DNA from: Verrucomicrobiota bacterium
GTDB taxonomy: Bacteria > Verrucomicrobiota > Verrucomicrobiia > Verrucomicrobiales > Akkermansiaceae
Direction: 5' to 3'
Assembly (NCBI GenBank): GCA_026397695.1
Contig: JAPLUJ010000543.1
Location: 1,105-8,954 of the forward strand
DNA: 7,850 bases
In this document: one piece after another, positions 6,988 to 7,850 of the stretch
How the letters are laid out: each line of letters starts with the position of its first letter
Numbering within the stretch: the first letter of the stretch is position 1
The notes under the pieces: generated by a model
What the model was told of the DNA's origin: nothing
Databases searched by the model: none
The model's input: the letters and a program-made list of their open reading frames with translations, nothing else
Made by a program: the position numbers and the translations under genes

Positions 6988-7850
6988 ATGATCCAACATC
7001 TTAAAAGACTCCTCGGAATCGGCAAACCAGATCCCATGCGCGGCAACAGCATCATCGTCAACGTCGAAAAACTCGAACGCCGCGTCGCTCTGTTAGAAGA
7101 CGGATTGCTGGAGGAATACACCGTCGAACGCGAGGGCGACCAGAATATCGTCGGCTGCATTTTCAAAGGCCGCGTCAAAAACATCGAGGCCGGCCTCAAG
7201 GCGATGTTCGTCGATATCGGCCTCGACAAAAACGCCTTCCTGCATTTCTGGGACGCCATCCCGGCCGCACTGGACGCCGACCTCGAGGAAATCCAGCGCT
7301 CCAGCAGCAATAAGAAGAAACCCAAAAACATCACCTCGAAGGACATCCCTGACATCTATCCGGTAGGCTCGGAGATTGTCATCCAGGTGTCCAAAGGTCC
7401 GATTGGCACCAAGGGTCCGCGCGTCACCACCAATATCTCGCTGGCCGGTCGCTATCTGGTGCTCATGCCCTTCACCGAACAATTCGGCATCTCGCGCAAA
7501 ATAGAAGACCCGCAGGAACGCACACGCCTGCGCAAAATCGTCCAAAAACTCTCGATCCCGGAGGGCATGGGCATCATCATGCGAACCATCGCACAAGGCA
7601 CCCGCGCCCGTCATTTCGTCCGCGACCTCGCCATGCTGCTCGGCCAATGGGACGAGATCGAGGCCCGCCGTGTGAGCAACCCGGCCCCCGCATGCATCTT
7701 TCAAGAACCCGATCTCATCGAACGCACCGCCCGTGATTTTCTAACAGACGAAATCAACCAGATTCTCTGCGACGACGCCGAAACCACCGAGATGATCCGC
7801 CATATCGCCGGCAAAATTTCGCGGCGTGCGAAACGCCGGGTCCATTACAT
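6988..7850 (+). CDS. Ribonuclease E/G family endoribonuclease, N-terminal part (3' truncated by window)
   Basis: RNase E/G enzymes cut single-stranded A/U-rich RNA and act in mRNA decay and rRNA maturation. The frame is open from ATG 6988 to the window end, giving 287 residues. It shows the N-terminal INVE..ERRVALLEDG-like opening (about 21-39), YTVERE, and an S1-like RNA-binding segment with KGRVKNIEAGLKAMFVDIGL and KNAFLH (60-86). A charged Ser/Lys insert (about 105-120) follows, then VSKGPIGTKGPRVTTNISLAGRYLVLMP and GMGIIMRT..AQG. The catalytic aspartates and Zn-link would lie beyond the edge. ATG 7036 (M17) is an alternative start close to where homology begins; a TTG at 6967 is also in frame. 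E. coli rng is also near mreBCD, favouring an RNase G-type assignment, but the C-terminal end that would separate RNase E from G is not visible. Confidence 0.93.
   Translation, partial: MIQHLKRLLGIGKPDPMRGNSIIVNVEKLERRVALLEDGLLEEYTVEREGDQNIVGCIFKGRVKNIEAGLKAMFVDIGLDKNAFLHFWDAIPAALDADLEEIQRSSSNKKKPKNITSKDIPDIYPVGSEIVIQVSKGPIGTKGPRVTTNISLAGRYLVLMPFTEQFGISRKIEDPQERTRLRKIVQKLSIPEGMGIIMRTIAQGTRARHFVRDLAMLLGQWDEIEARRVSNPAPACIFQEPDLIERTARDFLTDEINQILCDDAETTEMIRHIAGKISRRAKRRVHY

Noticed and set aside
7093..7704. Minus-strand open frame opposite the RNase E/G gene
   Set aside because: The plus strand encodes unmistakable RNase E/G motifs throughout; this is a composition shadow.

Overview
The window looks like a chromosomal segment of a verrucomicrobial bacterium, probably Verrucomicrobiales. 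The reasons are a PEP-CTERM sorting tail at the left edge, an RsmH with a basic N-terminal extension, high GC, weak Shine-Dalgarno signals, and a cell-wall elongation cluster followed by RNase E/G. The lineage is inferred from gene content and style, not from a search.

Layout. 1-198 is the C-terminal end of a PEP-CTERM exported protein. 292-1317 is rsmH (16S rRNA m4C1402 methyltransferase). 1324-2293 is a mobile-element island: a REP-associated tyrosine transposase (RAYT) gene on the minus strand (1566-2168) between two arrays of short GGAG-headed hairpins (REPs). 2294-2470 is the leader of mreB and holds four small perfect inverted repeats. 2471-3393 is mreB, broken by an apparent 106-nt internal deletion. 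mreC (3419-4180), mreD (4187-4771), mrdA/PBP2 (4776-6935) and the 5' part of an RNase E/G gene (6988 to the right edge) follow closely on the plus strand.

How the genes work together. MreB, MreC, MreD and PBP2 form the core of the elongasome that directs lateral peptidoglycan synthesis. RNase E/G lies beside mreBCD in other bacteria too (for example E. coli rng). rsmH belongs to the division/cell-wall (dcw) neighbourhood. The RAYT island separates rsmH from mreB, and it begins 10 nt after an ATG that overlaps the rsmH stop, so it may have displaced a coupled downstream gene.

Most interesting points. (1) The RAYT/REP system has two hairpin classes. They share head and loop but have different, compensated stems, and they lie in opposite orientations. 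(2) The RAYT start and stop codons lie inside REP head sequences, so the ORF spans exactly from one REP to the other. (3) mreB lacks about 36 residues just after its DIGGGTT phosphate loop and is frameshifted, while its neighbours are intact.
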